Shown piece after piece: positions 61,733 to 64,000 of a stretch of DNA of 64,000 nt. The stretch's first letter is position 1. Each line of letters starts with the position of its first letter. The stretch is from contig JBEEPK010000003.1 in NCBI GenBank assembly GCA_041191145.1, positions 23,009 to 87,008 on the forward strand, in the 5' to 3' direction. The translations under genes were made by a program, and so were the position numbers. The stretch comes from UBA961 sp041191145 (lineage in GTDB: Bacteria > Bacteroidota > Ignavibacteria > Kapaibacteriales > UBA961). The notes beneath the pieces were generated by a model. That model did not search any database, was not told the DNA's origin, and was given only the letters and a program-made list of their open reading frames with translations.

Positions 61733-62937
61733 TTTTGGAAAAAGCGATTGGCATACTTGGAATAATTCTTATTCTCTTTCTCTGGAGAATGGTCATCATT
61801 GGATTATCACTCCAAGTAGTCATAGCTATTTTCATCATGAAAGTTCCTTTTGGGATTTCACTAATGTCGTCCATTGGTAATGGGATATCAGGCTTTCTTG
61901 CTCTTGCTTCCAATGGTGCGCAAATGCTTTTCGGAAATATTGCCGACCCAGCTTATGCGAAAACATTCGGTTTTCAATTTGCATTTTCAGTACTGCCGGT
62001 CATCATCTTTTTTTCATCAGTGATGTCCATGCTCTATCATCTTGGGATCATGCAATATATCGTAAGAGGTATGTCATGGTTTATGAGTCGCACATTGAAA
62101 ACATCAGGTATAGAATCATTGTCGGCTTCTGCCAATATATTTCTTGGTCAAACAGAAGCCCCTTTATTAATCAGACCATATTTGGCATCAGCTTCCAGGT
62201 CTGAACTTAATACGATAATGGTTGGAGGATTCATAACCATAGCAGGTGGTGTGATGGCAGGTTACATTCAAATGGGTGTTTCTGCGGCTTCATTGCTTAC
62301 TGCAAGTTTAATGTCAGCACCTGCAGGATTGATGCTTTCCAAGATCGTCATCCCATCGTCACTTTCAGACAAGGAATCCTCAGAAACAGCTCCTGTATTA
62401 CCGGAAAGTTCAACTATAGTAGAAGCGGCTGCTAATGGAGCAATGGATGGATTAAAATTAGCTGCTGGAATTGCGGCCATGCTCATTGCATTTGTGGCAA
62501 TCATTGCGGGAATAAATGCCGGAATGCTGAATATTCATCATGCACTTGATCAGTATTCCATTTGGTTTCCGCATGACCTTAAAGAACTTTTTGGAGTAAT
62601 TTTTACTCCTATTGGTTACATGATTGGGGTTCCGATGCAAGATATTGACAAGTTTGGAGCATTATTTGGTACCAAAATCAGTCTGAATGAATTTCTTGCT
62701 TATGCTGACTTGTCAGAATACATAAAACAAGGAAATCTGATGCCAAAGACAGTCACAATGGCTACTTTTGCATTATGCGGATTCGCGAATTTTAGTTCAA
62801 TTGCCATTCAAATCGGTGGAATAGGCGCATTGATACCTGAAAGAAAAAAAGACATAGCCGCTCTGGGACTCAAAGCAATGATTACCGGAGCATTAGGAAA
62901 TTTGCTCACAGCCACTTTGGCAGGTTTACTGTATTAA
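61723..62937 (+). CDS. Concentrative nucleoside transporter (CNT/NupC)
   Basis: The protein is 404 aa with about 8-10 membrane segments. The family signature SASANIFLGQTEAPLLIRPYL (about residues 135-155) and GFITIAGGVMAGYIQMGV are intact, with the later GVPMQDIDKFGALFGTKISLNEFLAY and ALCGFANFSSIAIQIGGIGALIPER matching CNT cores. It imports nucleosides with a proton or sodium gradient. It overlaps the SDR gene by 10 bases; ATG 61729 is an alternative. A PfkB nucleoside-kinase-like gene is about 3 kb upstream, so a salvage link is plausible. Confidence 0.9.
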   Translation: MDMILEKAIGILGIILILFLWRMVIIGLSLQVVIAIFIMKVPFGISLMSSIGNGISGFLALASNGAQMLFGNIADPAYAKTFGFQFAFSVLPVIIFFSSVMSMLYHLGIMQYIVRGMSWFMSRTLKTSGIESLSASANIFLGQTEAPLLIRPYLASASRSELNTIMVGGFITIAGGVMAGYIQMGVSAASLLTASLMSAPAGLMLSKIVIPSSLSDKESSETAPVLPESSTIVEAAANGAMDGLKLAAGIAAMLIAFVAIIAGINAGMLNIHHALDQYSIWFPHDLKELFGVIFTPIGYMIGVPMQDIDKFGALFGTKISLNEFLAYADLSEYIKQGNLMPKTVTMATFALCGFANFSSIAIQIGGIGALIPERKKDIAALGLKAMITGALGNLLTATLAGLLY

Positions 62938-62938
62938 C

Positions 62939-63718
62939 ATGAAAAATTGGACATGCATACTGACTTCAACCCCCAAACCGGGAGTCGGCGTCATACAACT
63001 CAATAGACCACAAGTGCTCAATGCATTGAGTCTTCAAACAATGATTGAAATCGTAGAAGCAATGGAAGAATTCGATCGCTCACCCGATATTCGATGCATT
63101 GTGATACATGGTAATGAAAAAGCATTTGCTGCCGGTGCAGATATCAAGGAGATGTCGGATGCCGGTTCCATGGACATGCTTGAAAGAGATCAATTCGCAA
63201 GATGGGAACGAATTAGAGCAATCAAAAAACCAATTATTGGAGCCATTTCTGGATTCGCACTAGGTGGTGGATGTGAATTAGCCATGAATTGCGATATGTT
63301 GATCGCTAGTGAAACAGCACAATTTGGTCAACCCGAGATAAATATCGGAGTAATGCCCGGAGCAGGTGGAACTCAAAGACTCACAAGAGCAATTGGTAAG
63401 GTGAGAGCAATGGAAATCGCATTGACAGGCCGCATGATTTCTGCTCGGGAAGCATGGAGATCAGGTCTCATCAATAGAGTAGTTCCTGTTGAATCATATC
63501 TTCAAGAGGCAATTGCTCTTGCATCCGAAATTGCGAGCAAAGCACCAATTGCAGTAAAATTGATCAAAGAGTCTGTACTAAAATCATTTAGCACAACACT
63601 TGAAGGTGGATTAGAATTCGAAAGAAAGAATTTTTATCTCCTTTTTGCATCGGAAGATCAAAAGGAAGGTATGAATGCATTCATAGAAAAAAGAAAACCA
63701 ACATGGAAAAACAAATAA
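62939..63718 (+). CDS. Enoyl-CoA hydratase
   Basis: The protein is 259 aa in the crotonase superfamily. The oxyanion-hole segments FAAGADIKEM and GFALGGGCELAMNCDMLIAS and the catalytic glutamates in PEINIGVMPGAGGTQRLTRAIG (two Glu/PGAGGTQRL) are all present, so hydratase rather than hydrolase activity is likely. It acts in beta-oxidation or short-chain metabolism with the HCDH pair at 25-26.7 kb. It starts 1 base after the CNT transporter stop. Confidence 0.92.
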   Translation: MKNWTCILTSTPKPGVGVIQLNRPQVLNALSLQTMIEIVEAMEEFDRSPDIRCIVIHGNEKAFAAGADIKEMSDAGSMDMLERDQFARWERIRAIKKPIIGAISGFALGGGCELAMNCDMLIASETAQFGQPEINIGVMPGAGGTQRLTRAIGKVRAMEIALTGRMISAREAWRSGLINRVVPVESYLQEAIALASEIASKAPIAVKLIKESVLKSFSTTLEGGLEFERKNFYLLFASEDQKEGMNAFIEKRKPTWKNK

Positions 63719-63728
63719 GAATAGAATT

Positions 63729-64000
63729 ATGGTTTATCTCATTTTGCTAAGACATGGCGAATCTCAATGGAATGTTGAAAATCGCTTTACCGGTTGGGTA
63801 GATGTTGATATCACTTCCAAAGGAGAAGAAGAGGCTCGTAATGCGGGTCTTGCTTTGAAGGAGTATCCAATCGACATGTTATTCACTTCTGCCTTACTCA
63901 GGGCAATTCGTACTGCTGATATTGCTTTGCAATCCGCAGGAAAAGGTACAATTCCCACGAAGAGAAGCGAAAAATTGAATGAAAGACATTATGGCGATCT
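63729..64000 (+). CDS. gpmA: 2,3-bisphosphoglycerate-dependent phosphoglycerate mutase, N-terminal part
   Basis: The plus strand from ATG 63729 reads 90 codons to the window edge with no stop. It has the histidine-phosphatase motif LLRHGESQWNVENRFTGWVDVDIT at residues 5-28 and ends in LNERHYGD, the GpmA ERHYG motif. It interconverts 3- and 2-phosphoglycerate in glycolysis. It is truncated by the window edge. The start is 10 bases after the enoyl-CoA hydratase stop. Confidence 0.93.
   Translation, partial: MVYLILLRHGESQWNVENRFTGWVDVDITSKGEEEARNAGLALKEYPIDMLFTSALLRAIRTADIALQSAGKGTIPTKRSEKLNERHYGD

Noticed and set aside
1..64000. tRNA, rRNA, CRISPR, insertion sequences or prophage
   Set aside because: Reading the short intergenic gaps (all under 250 bases) gave no cloverleaf, no direct-repeat array, and no transposase or integrase motifs.

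Overview
The window is about 64 kb of AT-rich (roughly 36-38 % GC by eye), gene-dense chromosome from a Gram-negative bacterium of the Bacteroidota/Chlorobiota (FCB) group. The evidence is: type IX secretion (T9SS) C-terminal sorting domains on three large secreted proteins; recurrent promoter boxes of the TAnnTTTG type; Kdo synthesis genes (kdsC, kdsB), which imply LPS; Bacteroidota-style OmpA/PD40 proteins; a DksA-like protein with a lysine-rich N-terminus; and long type-2-like IleS. A Kapabacteria- or Ignavibacteria-like lineage is my best guess (inference from gene style, not from a search). I saw no rRNA, tRNA, CRISPR, phage or insertion sequence. It reads as ordinary core chromosome with a few odd genes.

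Layout. 1-3.7 kb: start of an ABC-F ATPase gene, a UPF0598-thioesterase fusion, then ppx/gppA, prmA and an M28 peptidase on the minus strand. 3.7-15 kb (plus): kdsC, ytxH-like, DUF948-like, mfd, kdsB, cmk, ispH, a small membrane protein, bshB1, a TonB-receptor-like barrel, menG/ubiE and two small lipoproteins. 15-21.8 kb (minus): acyl-CoA ligase, an orphan sugar-type ABC permease and two T9SS cargo proteins. 22-29.6 kb (plus): a lone nuoD closed by a clear terminator, then ispD, an rmlD-like gene, two tandem hydroxyacyl-CoA dehydrogenases, dtd, murB, aspartate kinase and a small orphan. 29.6-33.5 kb (minus): tmk, rsmI, tadA, truA, mtaB, a DNA precursor and RNA-modification run. 33.6-41 kb: FlK-like thioesterase, CoA-transferase (minus), HAD phosphatase, penicillin-acylase family enzyme, trmB, aat and two unknowns. 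41-43.6 kb (minus): OmpA/PD40 protein, lipoprotein, recR. 43.7-44.8 kb (plus): pspA and a YbjN-like gene. 44.8-57.7 kb (minus): barrel protein, metallophosphoesterase, a giant repeat protein, and the rluD-lspA-dksA-like-H1-like-ileS cluster. 57.9-64 kb (plus): PfkB kinase, an unknown secreted protein, def, an SDR epimerase, a CNT nucleoside transporter, enoyl-CoA hydratase and the start of gpmA.

How it fits together. The cell makes isoprenoids by the MEP route (ispD, ispH), menaquinone (menG) used with a proton-pumping Complex I (nuoD), LPS (kdsB, kdsC), peptidoglycan (murB) and probably bacillithiol (bshB1). Acyl-CoA enzymes are frequent (ligase, CoA-transferase, two HCDHs, enoyl-CoA hydratase, two hotdog thioesterases). 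Many genes overlap by 1-4 bases (TAATG, ATGA, GTGA), so translational coupling is common.

The most unusual points are: an A9 tract that splits an H1-like domain from the DksA-like domain in the -1 frame (possible transcriptional slippage, frameshifting or an assembly indel); the UPF0598-PaaI fusion; a protein with about ten cysteine-paired Ig-like repeats; and a UUCG-capped hairpin directly before an orphan permease gene.
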